Below, piece after piece: positions 1 to 7,737 of a stretch of DNA of 53,559 nt; position 1 is the first letter of the stretch, and each line of letters starts with the position of its first letter. Origin of the DNA: a bacterium (GTDB lineage Bacteria > Chloroflexota > Dormibacteria > Aeolococcales > Aeolococcaceae); contig JAJZLL010000024.1 of assembly GCA_021803465.1 (NCBI GenBank), positions 1 to 53,559 of the forward strand, in the 5' to 3' direction. Position numbers and translations under genes: made by a program. Below the pieces are notes generated by a model. That model was not told the origin of the DNA. It saw only the letters and a program-made list of their open reading frames with translations, and searched no databases.

Positions 1-2258
1 TCAAGAAGCGGGATGCTTTGCATGGTCTCAAGGGGATAGGTCAGGTGAATCCACGGCATGGTGTACCCTATCGCATAGCAGGAAGTGGCACTGCACGTGA
101 GACTCTCAATGACATCCCGGGGAGAGAAGTTCGACTGCGACTCAGCAATCGAACTGACTTGCATGACGACTCCTGACTGATCCGACTCAAGTGTATACAG
201 CTCTCCAGAAGATGTGCGAGTGTCCGTGAGCCAGTAGCAGCGCCCTGAGGGTATGCAGGATATCCCGGTGGGGATGTACGGCTCGCTGATCGACTGGATT
301 GGTTGTGTTGCACCCACGTAATGTTCCACAGTCACAGTGCTTCCCGAATCAAGCATCCAGCAGTTTTCTGGGGCCACACAGTCAATGGAAAGGGTCCAGG
401 TTGCTTTGGGAGAGCTGGGAATGATCCTCCATGTTCCATGCTGAAAGGCCAGGAAAAGCTGTGTAGTGTTGTTCGTGCCGCCAGCCATGCAGAAGTCTGG
501 ACCAGCACAGGACATGGAAGTGAGTATGGTCTCGTTGGAGAGATTTGGAATCGGAACACTGCTCCAGGAATGTCCGGACATCCGGTAGATGCTCGAAATG
601 TAGGATGGGTGTGGAGGGTTGCCTGGAAGATTCGCTGTCGTGCCTTGACCGAAGTCACTGAACCAGCAGAGAGTTGAACTCACACAGTAGCCTTCCACGC
701 TGTCACCAGGAAGGGTGCCAGTGCTGAGGACTGTCCAGGAAGATCCATTCCACTCGACGACTGCTGCATGAAAGGTCGTCATACCATTGCCATTCGGGAG
801 GGTCTCGAAGCTGTCTGCCACCACAATGGCAAAGCACTGGGATGGGGAGATGCAGTTCAGAAGGCGGAGCGAGTCGTAGGTGTAGCTGAAAGGTGTGGGA
901 ATGGGAACTGGTGCCACATGGGATCCAGCGATGCTGTACAGTGCATCAGGTTTGTGCTGCACGCTTGTCGTCTCGCTTTGTTCGGCAAGACAGTATCCGT
1001 CATGTGCGCACACCATCTGAACGAGTGCCTCATTGGGAATGGCTGGCATGCTGAGAATTTCCCCTGCAGTCCAGCGAGTGCCTGAAGTGGTGGCCGGTAT
1101 GGCAGTCCACTCCCCTGATCGTGAACGTGCGTTGTCGACAACAGTGCAGGCATTCGTGGATGTGCAGTATCCGATTGGAGAGACAGCAGTGAGGCCGCTG
1201 CCTGGGGAAGGGAGCTTCATGACATGCCATGCGTGTGGGCCCCCTTCCAGGAGGAATGCACCCTTCGAATCCAGTCCTGATGCAGTGCAGAATCCACTTC
1301 GAGTGCAGTGCAGCGCATCGATTGACGTGATGGCACTGAGAGTAGTGGGTATGGCTGCTGTCTTACCCCCAGTGGGCGAGGCGCGGAGAAGCTCAACTCC
1401 AGAGGCTGTACGGGTACTGATGAGGCAGAATGACTCCGCACAGGCGACATGGGTGAATACTCTGTAGTTTGTGGCGAGTGATTCGCTCTTCCACGCATGT
1501 CCATTCCAGACAGCAGCAATTGCATGTCCAGTCAGGCCAGTGATCCTTGTGCCGACAGCAATGCATGCAGTGGTGCTGCTGCAGGAAACACCTTCGAGAA
1601 GTGCACCAGCAGCCGTATCAAAGGGTTCTGGTGCCTTTTGCCATGTGGATCCGTCATACCGGAGAATGAGTGCGCCAGTGGCACTGCTGCCAGAGGCCCA
1701 GCACTGGGAACGTGTTGGACAGTCAATGCTGTACAGTGCAGTGCTGATGGGCTGGATTCCAGTACGGGCAGTATTGGGCGGGTTCCATGGATGCGCAACG
1801 AAGCCTGCTGTCGAGAGCTCGGCGAGGAAATTGCCTCCTGCATCAGTACCAGCGACCCAGCAGTCCGTGCTGGATGGACAGGAGATCCCATGGATAACTG
1901 CGGGAAGGGTTCCAACTCCACTGAGTATGTCTCCATTCACCTGCGTGATGTCATTGGTTGCCATGGGTACCCACCGGAGTCCGTTGAACAGGAACACTTC
2001 ACCTTGCGTAGTTGTGCTTCCTGAAACGCCCTCTCCAGCTGCAATGCAGTGGGATGTGGAAATGCAGGTGAGAGCGCCAATAATGACGTGACCATTGCCC
2101 GGAAGGAGCACTGATGTCGGATGCTGTGCCTTGATGGATGAAGAGGCAAGAATGCTGGAAGCATGGGTGACACTTGCTGGTGGATTGGAGGAGATGCCAA
2201 GGACTAGTGCGCCAAACGCAAGGAGGATGATGGAAGAGCGATGGGTGCGTTCCCTCAT
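1..2258 (-). CDS. Large secreted Cys-pair repeat protein, 3' end beyond the window
   Basis: The reading frame is open from an ATG at 2258 to the left window edge, about 752 codons with no stop, so the C-terminus is missing. Residues 1-35 form a signal peptide (basic start MRERTHRSS, then a hydrophobic core). The rest holds about 14 degenerate repeats built around a hydrophobic-x-C-x(5-7)-C-W/I-A-x-G motif, for example ISCPSSTDCWVAG, VSCSSTTACIAVG and MSCAGPDFCMAGG. The paired cysteines probably form a disulfide in each repeat of a beta-propeller-like surface protein. The start overlaps the stop of the upstream gene by ATGA, so the two are translationally coupled and share architecture. Similar repeats are common in exported proteins of Actinomycetota and related phyla. 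Function is unknown. Confidence 0.85.
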   Translation of the reverse strand, partial: MRERTHRSSIILLAFGALVLGISSNPPASVTHASSILASSSIKAQHPTSVLLPGNGHVIIGALTCISTSHCIAAGEGVSGSTTTQGEVFLFNGLRWVPMATNDITQVNGDILSGVGTLPAVIHGISCPSSTDCWVAGTDAGGNFLAELSTAGFVAHPWNPPNTARTGIQPISTALYSIDCPTRSQCWASGSSATGALILRYDGSTWQKAPEPFDTAAGALLEGVSCSSTTACIAVGTRITGLTGHAIAAVWNGHAWKSESLATNYRVFTHVACAESFCLISTRTASGVELLRASPTGGKTAAIPTTLSAITSIDALHCTRSGFCTASGLDSKGAFLLEGGPHAWHVMKLPSPGSGLTAVSPIGYCTSTNACTVVDNARSRSGEWTAIPATTSGTRWTAGEILSMPAIPNEALVQMVCAHDGYCLAEQSETTSVQHKPDALYSIAGSHVAPVPIPTPFSYTYDSLRLLNCISPSQCFAIVVADSFETLPNGNGMTTFHAAVVEWNGSSWTVLSTGTLPGDSVEGYCVSSTLCWFSDFGQGTTANLPGNPPHPSYISSIYRMSGHSWSSVPIPNLSNETILTSMSCAGPDFCMAGGTNNTTQLFLAFQHGTWRIIPSSPKATWTLSIDCVAPENCWMLDSGSTVTVEHYVGATQPIQSISEPYIPTGISCIPSGRCYWLTDTRTSSGELYTLESDQSGVVMQVSSIAESQSNFSPRDVIESLTCSATSCYAIGYTMPWIHLTYPLETMQSIPLL

Positions 2259-3670
2259 GACACCACCGTGCGTGTTCGGCGAAGGATACCGATAAGGATG
2301 CCTGAGAACAGGAGGAGAACAAGTCCTGCTGCCATTTCTGGTTGAAAGAGTGACGGTGCATGAACTGTGGCTTCAGCTATGAGGAGAGGATGGGATGGAT
2401 CCCAGGACTTCGTCCCAACTGCCCAGCATGTCCCACCTGCACTGCAGCTCACAGCAGTAAACATGCTCGTGCTGGGCACCTGTGACACGAGGCTTGCAGT
2501 GGTCAAGGATGAGTGTTGATCTGGCAGGTGGGCTGCTGCTGGACCACCGATGGACTCCACTTGTGGCGAACAGGGAGGTGCTCCGAACGCAGCAGGTGCT
2601 GGAATGGGTGACCATCCCGTGCTGCTCAGCTCCAGTGCAAGCGTACGTGTTCCTGCTTGCGAGGGGCAGCTTCCCACTGCCAGACATGTGGTCTCATCTG
2701 GCACGCATGAGATGGCTTGAATGTGTGATGACGCATACATGTTGAAGGACGTGAATGGTGAAGAAGGACCAGGTGTGGGGGACGGGGGACGGGCTGGATC
2801 AGGAAGCTGCTCGTACTGGGGATATCCGTTTACATATTCATCAGATGCAAGTGAGCCGTCTGTGTTGCCTGCACCCACAAACCAGCACTGTGCAGCTGAT
2901 TCGCATGCTCCTGCAGTGATCGTGGAAAGACCAGGTGCAGCCAGCTGTTTCCACGAGTTCGCCCCAGCGACCAGTACAGTAAGGGTCGTTGCGGATGAAG
3001 TGTATCTGTCGGCTATGAGACAGAGATCCACGTTCTGGCAGCTGAGAGCAGAGTAGGTTTCCGTTGATGCATGTGCAGGGCCGAAAGCGAGTGGAGCTGC
3101 ATGGAGAATGGTCCACATTCCACCAGCATTGCTGAGGAGGAATGGTGTTGCAGGAAGCGTGATGTTCATCTCCGAGCTGGAGCTGGAGGAACCAATGGCA
3201 AGGCAGTTGAAACGTGCATGGCACACAACTTCTGTGAGAGAGTCGTCTGTTCCAATGGTGGGGATCACTTCCTCCGACCAGGTACTTCCGTTGTAGACGA
3301 GCAGCAAGGGTTCGATCGTGTCACCACTCTTTGAGGAGCCAACTGCCACGCATCCCGTTGCACTCCAGCAGGAAACTGATGTCAACGCTGGTGCAGTTCC
3401 TGCAAGTGCAGGGAGGGGCTCCAGTCCCCATGAGCCGTTCTGGTCATGGAGTGCAAGTGCCTTCGTTGCAGTTTCGCCAACAGCCCAGCAGGAACTGGAG
3501 GTGGGACAGGAGACTGCATTCAGCACTGCTCCTGAACCTGGATCTGGTACCTCCGATTCACTCCAGGATACATGGGAGCTGGCAACAAGAAGGGAATCAC
3601 TGCACAGAGCAATTCCTGAAGCGATGAGGATCACCGCCATGCCGATAAGACGATTGCGAAGACGTGGCAT
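2255..3670 (-). CDS. Secreted, membrane-anchored Cys-pair repeat protein
   Basis: A 471-residue protein. It starts with a basic n-region (MPRLRNRLIG) and a hydrophobic signal segment. About seven repeats follow with a V/I-S-C-x(5)-C-x-A-V/I-G core (VSCPTSSSCWAVG, VSCWSATGCVAVG, VVCHARFNCLAIG, VSCSAGGTCWAVG). The last 35 residues contain a transmembrane helix followed by RRTR, which predicts a type I membrane anchor with the repeat domain outside the cell. The ATG at 3670 is preferred over an upstream TTG at 3697 because a TATGCT hexamer lies 6 nt before it and the signal peptide then has normal length. Its stop overlaps the start of the larger repeat protein downstream. The repeat family is recognisable but its biochemical role is not known. 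Confidence 0.85.
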   Translation of the reverse strand: MPRLRNRLIGMAVILIASGIALCSDSLLVASSHVSWSESEVPDPGSGAVLNAVSCPTSSSCWAVGETATKALALHDQNGSWGLEPLPALAGTAPALTSVSCWSATGCVAVGSSKSGDTIEPLLLVYNGSTWSEEVIPTIGTDDSLTEVVCHARFNCLAIGSSSSSSEMNITLPATPFLLSNAGGMWTILHAAPLAFGPAHASTETYSALSCQNVDLCLIADRYTSSATTLTVLVAGANSWKQLAAPGLSTITAGACESAAQCWFVGAGNTDGSLASDEYVNGYPQYEQLPDPARPPSPTPGPSSPFTSFNMYASSHIQAISCVPDETTCLAVGSCPSQAGTRTLALELSSTGWSPIPAPAAFGAPPCSPQVESIGGPAAAHLPDQHSSLTTASLVSQVPSTSMFTAVSCSAGGTCWAVGTKSWDPSHPLLIAEATVHAPSLFQPEMAAGLVLLLFSGILIGILRRTRTVVS

Positions 3671-3676
3671 GGTTCG

Positions 3677-3682
3677 AGCATA
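3677..3682 (-). promoter_or_regulatory. -10 box, leaderless promoter of the repeat-protein pair
   Basis: TATGCT on the minus strand, separated by 6 nt (671-676) from the ATG at 3670. There is no Shine-Dalgarno sequence, so transcription probably begins at or next to the start codon. Confidence 0.5.
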
Positions 3683-3703
3683 TGACGCACTGCGCAACGG
3701 TTT

Positions 3704-3740
3704 GTGCGAAGAAGTGTCACAATGTGTCCTACATTCGCAC
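3704..3740. repeat. 7-bp inverted repeat in a divergent intergenic region
   Basis: GTGCGAA at 3704-3710 is matched by TTCGCAC at 3734-3740, perfect arms separated by 23 nt. It sits upstream of the minus-strand repeat-protein operon and between it and the divergent Kelch gene, where an operator could act. The rest of the gap (3741-3897) shows nothing else clear. Confidence 0.35.
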
Positions 3741-3897
3741 GTGCAGTGTGATCGACTGCAGTTCCTTTCCTGAGGCAGTCAGCGAACAGGGAATCTGTTG
3801 TGCCACATGGATATTTGGCAGTTCAGGAATTTGATTCCAGCTTGGATTCGGTATCATAGCCATGGATTCAGGGCAGGTCACGTCTTGAGCGGCAGGA

Positions 3898-3903
3898 TAT
3901 AGT
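3898..3903 (+). promoter_or_regulatory. -10 box, leaderless promoter of the Kelch-like gene
   Basis: TATAGT, then 7 nt, then the ATG at 3911. No TTGACA-like -35 and no useful Shine-Dalgarno sequence is visible. Confidence 0.5.
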
Positions 3904-3910
3904 GATATGA

Positions 3911-5635
3911 ATGAGAAAGCATCGCAACCGTGCACATGTGCTGGGGAGTGCACGCGCATCGGTAGAGCGTTCCTTTCTCGTGCTGCTGCTTGGAGTTCTG
4001 CTTCTGTCAGTTGCTCTTCCTGCATGTGCAGCATCTCGAACAGCTTCTGCAGCGCAAGGTCCCATGAGCTACCTTGCTTATCCTCCATCCGTTCCACCTC
4101 CCCTGTACGAACCCGCCATGGCATACGATGTGGCGAGCAAGCAAATGATCATGTTTGGTGGGAGTGGCTCAGGCATGAACAATTGGACGTGGACATATCA
4201 AGGCAATGCATGGCATCTCCTCCATCCCAGTGATGCTCCTTCAGCACGGCAAGGGAGTGCGATGGCCTATGATCCGGCGCTCCATGAGCTCATTCTGTTT
4301 GGGGGAGTGGGCTATGAGCCACTGGTGGAGAACCACTCGCTACCGCATTTCCAATCCCTTGGACCAGGCCTGTCATCGTCAGAGTCAACTGGTGGGCTGA
4401 ATGGGCAGTCGTGTTCCGATGGCCCATCTGGGTTTTCGACAGTGGACAGTGACACTTGGGGCTGGAATGGGAACACATGGCATCGACTCACTACAGGGCT
4501 CCCGGGATTCCCGAGCGCGGACCAGTGCATAGTCGATCCAGCACTGGTCTACGATGTCCAGGATCAGGAGCTTCTGCTTGATGTGCCGTGCAACGACATG
4601 TGCTATGCCCACCGTGCGCGAATCTGGGCATTTGACAGTCTTCATCAAATCTGGAAGCCCATCTCAACTTCTGGAACCATGCCATGGAATGCGAGTGGCA
4701 ATCAGGATCTCCTGCCGGGAGCAATCAGTTCGACTCATCCAGTCTGTACATCGAAGACGCTTGTGGGAACGACGCGAGCATTGGCACAGCTTCCCGGAGG
4801 AGGTGGTGTACTGTATGTCGGACAGGGGCAGTCTGATGTCGATGTCCACATCGGTGTTCCTGATCCGAATGATCCTGTCAATCATGCTCGTGTGGAGACA
4901 TGGAGCTTTGTCAGCAATCACTGGGCGCCATTGTACAAGCTCAGCCTGCCTGGAGCAGCAAACACTCTTCCGTATCCGCAACTGGCACCGGATGCGAATG
5001 GCACCCTCCTCCTTGTTGACCAGAGTGGGAACACGTGGACATATCGAGGCTCAAGCTGGTTTCAGGAACTGCAGGGTGTGAACCCCGGAATCCGCTGTGG
5101 AGCTGCGATGGCATATGATCCAGCACTGCACGAAGACCTCCTGTACGGCGGAGTAGCTGGTGGGAAGGGTGGAATGTATGAGGATACCTGGGCGTGGAAC
5201 GGAAGCAGCTGGCAGCGCATTGCTGGCCCAGCTTTACCGCTGACCGTTCCTCTCGTATGGAAGATTCCCACGCCACCAGTCAGCAGTATCCACACCACAC
5301 GTGCAGAAGTGCTGGATCGAGCAATGAAGGAATTCGGGGTCAGTGCGGATGCTGTGCAGATCAAGCTTTCAAGAGAGTCTGATGTGATGCGTTTGATTCC
5401 GGACTACTACGGAGGAGTGACCAGCTTCAACATCAATGCTGGCCAGCTTGTCTGGGCAGTACTCGTTCACTGTCGATTGAGCTGCTACTCAGGTGAACCA
5501 CGGGGAGGTGAACAACACTGGGGATTCATTGCATACGATGCAAAAACTCTGCTTCCTTCAGCAATCGCAACCATGGAGGCTACCTCAGTCCCATTAGGCT
5601 GGTCGTCAATGCGGGATTTATCAGCGACTCCATGA
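3911..5635 (+). CDS. Exported Kelch-like repeat protein
   Basis: 574 residues. The N-terminus is basic (MRKHRNRAH) and is followed by a strong hydrophobic segment ending in ALPACAA, which fits signal peptidase I cleavage; a lipobox reading is less likely because of the proline. At least four Kelch-type blades are visible, with the cores AMAYDVASKQMIMFGG, AMAYDPALHELILFGG, a degenerate ALVYDVQDQELLLD and AMAYDPALHEDLLYGG, each followed by a W-x-W strand such as DTWAWNGSSW. This predicts an extracellular beta-propeller. The last 120 residues are a separate domain of unknown type. It is transcribed divergently from the Cys-pair repeat operon, so this end of the window is a cluster of surface proteins. 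No enzyme activity can be assigned. Confidence 0.85.
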   Translation: MRKHRNRAHVLGSARASVERSFLVLLLGVLLLSVALPACAASRTASAAQGPMSYLAYPPSVPPPLYEPAMAYDVASKQMIMFGGSGSGMNNWTWTYQGNAWHLLHPSDAPSARQGSAMAYDPALHELILFGGVGYEPLVENHSLPHFQSLGPGLSSSESTGGLNGQSCSDGPSGFSTVDSDTWGWNGNTWHRLTTGLPGFPSADQCIVDPALVYDVQDQELLLDVPCNDMCYAHRARIWAFDSLHQIWKPISTSGTMPWNASGNQDLLPGAISSTHPVCTSKTLVGTTRALAQLPGGGGVLYVGQGQSDVDVHIGVPDPNDPVNHARVETWSFVSNHWAPLYKLSLPGAANTLPYPQLAPDANGTLLLVDQSGNTWTYRGSSWFQELQGVNPGIRCGAAMAYDPALHEDLLYGGVAGGKGGMYEDTWAWNGSSWQRIAGPALPLTVPLVWKIPTPPVSSIHTTRAEVLDRAMKEFGVSADAVQIKLSRESDVMRLIPDYYGGVTSFNINAGQLVWAVLVHCRLSCYSGEPRGGEQHWGFIAYDAKTLLPSAIATMEATSVPLGWSSMRDLSATP

Positions 5636-5818
5636 ACAATCTCCTTATGGGCAATCACAGGTCACCAGGTGGATGCATGGGAACCTCTCTGGTGCCTTAT
5701 GGATTGAAGGTGGTGAGTTCAATTGCCGCATTGCAGACTGTGGATGAATCCTGATGGGTACCGTATATGAAGATGAGGGCTCCGTGATGTTGGATGGGTG
5801 TGTACTGAACCCTGGACG
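5636..5818. other. Intergenic gap
   Basis: 183 nt between the Kelch gene and tRNA-Arg. I see no open frame of note, no U-tract hairpin and no recognisable RNA. Confidence 0.4.
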
Positions 5819-5892
5819 TACCCCCTGGAGGATTCGAACCTCCGACCAACTGCTTAGAAGGCAGCTGCTCTAATCCACTGAGCTAAGGGGGC
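5819..5892 (-). tRNA. tRNA-Arg(UCU)
   Basis: A 74-nt cloverleaf: acceptor arm GCCCCCT/AGGGGGT with a G-U first pair, D-arm GCTC...GAGC, anticodon stem GCTGC/GCAGT around loop CTTCTAA (anticodon TCT), and T-arm GGAGG-TTCGAAT-CCTCC. The discriminator is A and CCA is not encoded. It lies 6 nt downstream of tRNA-His on the same strand and is probably co-transcribed with it. It reads AGA. Confidence 0.95.
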
Positions 5893-5898
5893 GAGTGG

Positions 5899-5973
5899 GG
5901 TGGCCAGGGGGATTTGAACCCTCGACCTCCAGGGCCACAACCTGGCACTCTAACCAACTGAGCTATGGCCACC
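5899..5973 (-). tRNA. tRNA-His(GUG)
   Basis: Acceptor arm GTGGCCA/TGGCCAC, with an encoded extra G at -1 opposite C73, the identity mark of bacterial tRNA-His. The anticodon arm CCAGG-TTGTGGC-CCTGG gives anticodon GTG. CCA is not encoded. One A-C mismatch is seen in the T-stem. Confidence 0.95.
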
Positions 5974-5985
5974 ACACAGAACCCT

Positions 5986-5994
5986 ATTATGACA
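5986..5994 (-). promoter_or_regulatory. Extended -10 promoter of the tRNA-His/Arg unit
   Basis: TGTCATAAT on the minus strand, with a TG dinucleotide one base before CATAAT. It ends 12 nt before the tRNA-His gene, so the predicted 5' leader is only about 5 nt. Confidence 0.45.
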
Positions 5995-6029
5995 TCCTGC
6001 AGGGGTGCTGCATGCATGTTGAATAGCAG

Positions 6030-6839
6030 TCACCGGTTCTCCCAGAGACCACGTTCTGCAAGGACTGTCCTGAGAAGGTGGGGCCGGTCCGTCATGATTC
6101 CATCGATGCCAAGGTCGAGGAGATGCTCCATTAGCGGTGCATCGTTGATGGTCCACGCATGCACGGGAAGGCCGCTCCTGTGGGCAGCGTCGATGAATGA
6201 GCGTGTGAGGATGGGGATGCCATATGCACGCACAGGCACCTGGATGCAGTCAGCCTCATGCCGGGAAGTCCTGTGGAACAGGAAGGATCGGATCCGCGCA
6301 TCGAGCACAGCACGTGGTCCCATGGATGTCGCAACCCGACCATGTGTATGGATGCGGAAGCGGGCAAGCCGCGCATCATCGAATGAGCCTGCACAGATCC
6401 GGTCCTCAAGTTGGTGTGCACGGATGATGCGGACAAGGGGAACTAGACATGCATCATGCTTGAGATCCAGGTTGAAGCTGCAGTCGGGAAAGGTTGTGAC
6501 AAGTTCCTCAAGTGTTGGAATGGAGAGATGCAGGACATCACTCCGGGAAGGTACAGCCCGGTGCGCAGGATCCCGGAGTGTGAGTGAGCGGAGATCCTTG
6601 TAGGTGCAGTCTCCAATAGTTCCGGGTACGCCAGCAATGCGTTCAAGATTGTCATCGTGGAAGGCGACAACCACTCCATCACGCGTTGCATGGAGATCGG
6701 TCTCAAAGTACCGGAATCCTGCATCGTATGCCGCCTGAAATGCGGGGAGGGTGTTTTCGAGGGTCTCCTCGCTCCCTCCGCGATGAGCGAAGGGAAGAAA
6801 CCGCGAACTGCTGAAGAATGGCAATGTGGAGGACACCAT
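6030..6839 (-). CDS. Glycerophosphodiester phosphodiesterase
   Basis: 269 residues. It hydrolyses glycerophosphodiesters, the deacylation products of phospholipids, to glycerol 3-phosphate and an alcohol; the fold is a TIM barrel. Family motifs are present in order: FAHRGGSEETLENT near residue 17, GFRYFETDLHATRDGVVV with the metal-binding E-x-D, then FHDDNLERI, and near the end VHAWTIND and GIDGIMTDRP. The start at 6839 gives the usual family length and follows a TACTCT hexamer by 7 nt. Longer in-frame starts at 6887 or 7091 exist, but the latter would run into sdhC on the other strand. No signal peptide is evident, so it is probably cytoplasmic. It could feed glycerol 3-phosphate to lipid metabolism, as GpsA elsewhere in the window does. 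Confidence 0.9.
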   Translation of the reverse strand: MVSSTLPFFSSSRFLPFAHRGGSEETLENTLPAFQAAYDAGFRYFETDLHATRDGVVVAFHDDNLERIAGVPGTIGDCTYKDLRSLTLRDPAHRAVPSRSDVLHLSIPTLEELVTTFPDCSFNLDLKHDACLVPLVRIIRAHQLEDRICAGSFDDARLARFRIHTHGRVATSMGPRAVLDARIRSFLFHRTSRHEADCIQVPVRAYGIPILTRSFIDAAHRSGLPVHAWTINDAPLMEHLLDLGIDGIMTDRPHLLRTVLAERGLWENR

Positions 6840-6846
6840 ATGTTCC

Positions 6847-6852
6847 AGAGTA
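6847..6852 (-). promoter_or_regulatory. -10 box, leaderless promoter of the glycerophosphodiesterase gene
   Basis: TACTCT on the minus strand, 7 nt from the ATG at 6839. No Shine-Dalgarno sequence. Confidence 0.45.
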
Positions 6853-6951
6853 CGGCAATGTAGTCCTGTGTGCGAAGGCACACCCATAATCCTCTGCGCT
6901 ACGATGTTGGGGTCGTATTGCAGGGTCTTCTGACTTGTCAGGGAGGAACGG

Positions 6952-7728
6952 ATGGCGCAGGATGCTACGACCAAGTGGACTCCACCAGAGCGCACTGGTC
7001 TTGCCAAGGAAAGTGCTTTCCATCGTCTGAGACGGCGTGCACCGTGGTGGCTTCTGCCGCTCACTGTGGTGACAGTGCTCTCAGCATTCATCGTGTACGG
7101 AATATGGACAGCGTTCTTTGGAGGGAAGGTCTACACTGCTCCGTACCTCTCGCCGTTCTATTCTCCACAGATCTGGTGGAACGGTCCCGTGACACCAGCT
7201 TTGTGGGTGCTCCCATTCCCGCTTCTGTTCAGGGCAACGTGCTACTACTACAGGAAGGCGTATTACCGCTCCTTTTTCTGGGATCCTCCAGCATGCGCAG
7301 TGGGCGAGGCACGGAAGAAGCCGTACAAGGGCGAGACCCGGTTTCCCCTCTTCCTTAGCAATCTCCACAGGTATGCGATGTACCTTGCAGTCATTGTTCT
7401 CATCTTCCTCTGGATTGATGCCATTGCTGCTTTCGATCTCAACGGTCACTTCTATCTGGGCCTTGGCACAGCAATCATGGTCATCAACTGCATCTTCCTT
7501 TCCGCATACACGTTCGGATGCCACTCTGTCAGGCATCTCATCGGAGGGTGTGTGGACTGCTACTCGAAGGTGCGCGGCGGTGTGAAGCGGTATGAGGGAT
7601 GGAAGTTCATAACGAAACTCAACGAGCGCCATGCGATGTGGGCATGGCTCAGCCTCTTCAGCGTCGTTGCAACCGATGTCTACATCCGGCTGGTCATGAC
7701 TGGCATCATCACTGATCCACACTTTTAG
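6952..7728 (+). CDS. sdhC: Succinate dehydrogenase cytochrome b / membrane anchor subunit
   Basis: 258 residues with five predicted transmembrane segments at about 33-56, 82-98, 141-160, 167-189 and 226-248. It anchors the SdhAB dimer to the membrane and passes electrons to quinone. Histidines in or next to membrane segments (H139, H191, H195 and H227) are candidate haem ligands, as in single-polypeptide di-haem anchors; which of them bind haem cannot be told from sequence. It is the first gene of sdhCAB and is preceded by GGGAGG 5 nt before the ATG. Assignment rests on topology plus immediate linkage to sdhA and sdhB, since anchor subunits diverge strongly. No separate sdhD is present, which fits a fused single-anchor type. 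Confidence 0.85.
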   Translation: MAQDATTKWTPPERTGLAKESAFHRLRRRAPWWLLPLTVVTVLSAFIVYGIWTAFFGGKVYTAPYLSPFYSPQIWWNGPVTPALWVLPFPLLFRATCYYYRKAYYRSFFWDPPACAVGEARKKPYKGETRFPLFLSNLHRYAMYLAVIVLIFLWIDAIAAFDLNGHFYLGLGTAIMVINCIFLSAYTFGCHSVRHLIGGCVDCYSKVRGGVKRYEGWKFITKLNERHAMWAWLSLFSVVATDVYIRLVMTGIITDPHF

Positions 7729-7737
7729 GACATGACA

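Noticed and set aside
5950-7091. Long minus-strand frame of 353 codons for the glycerophosphodiesterase, starting at 7091
   Set aside because: It would overlap the start of sdhC on the other strand by 140 nt, and the extra residues have no family match. The start at 6839 gives normal length and a leaderless promoter.
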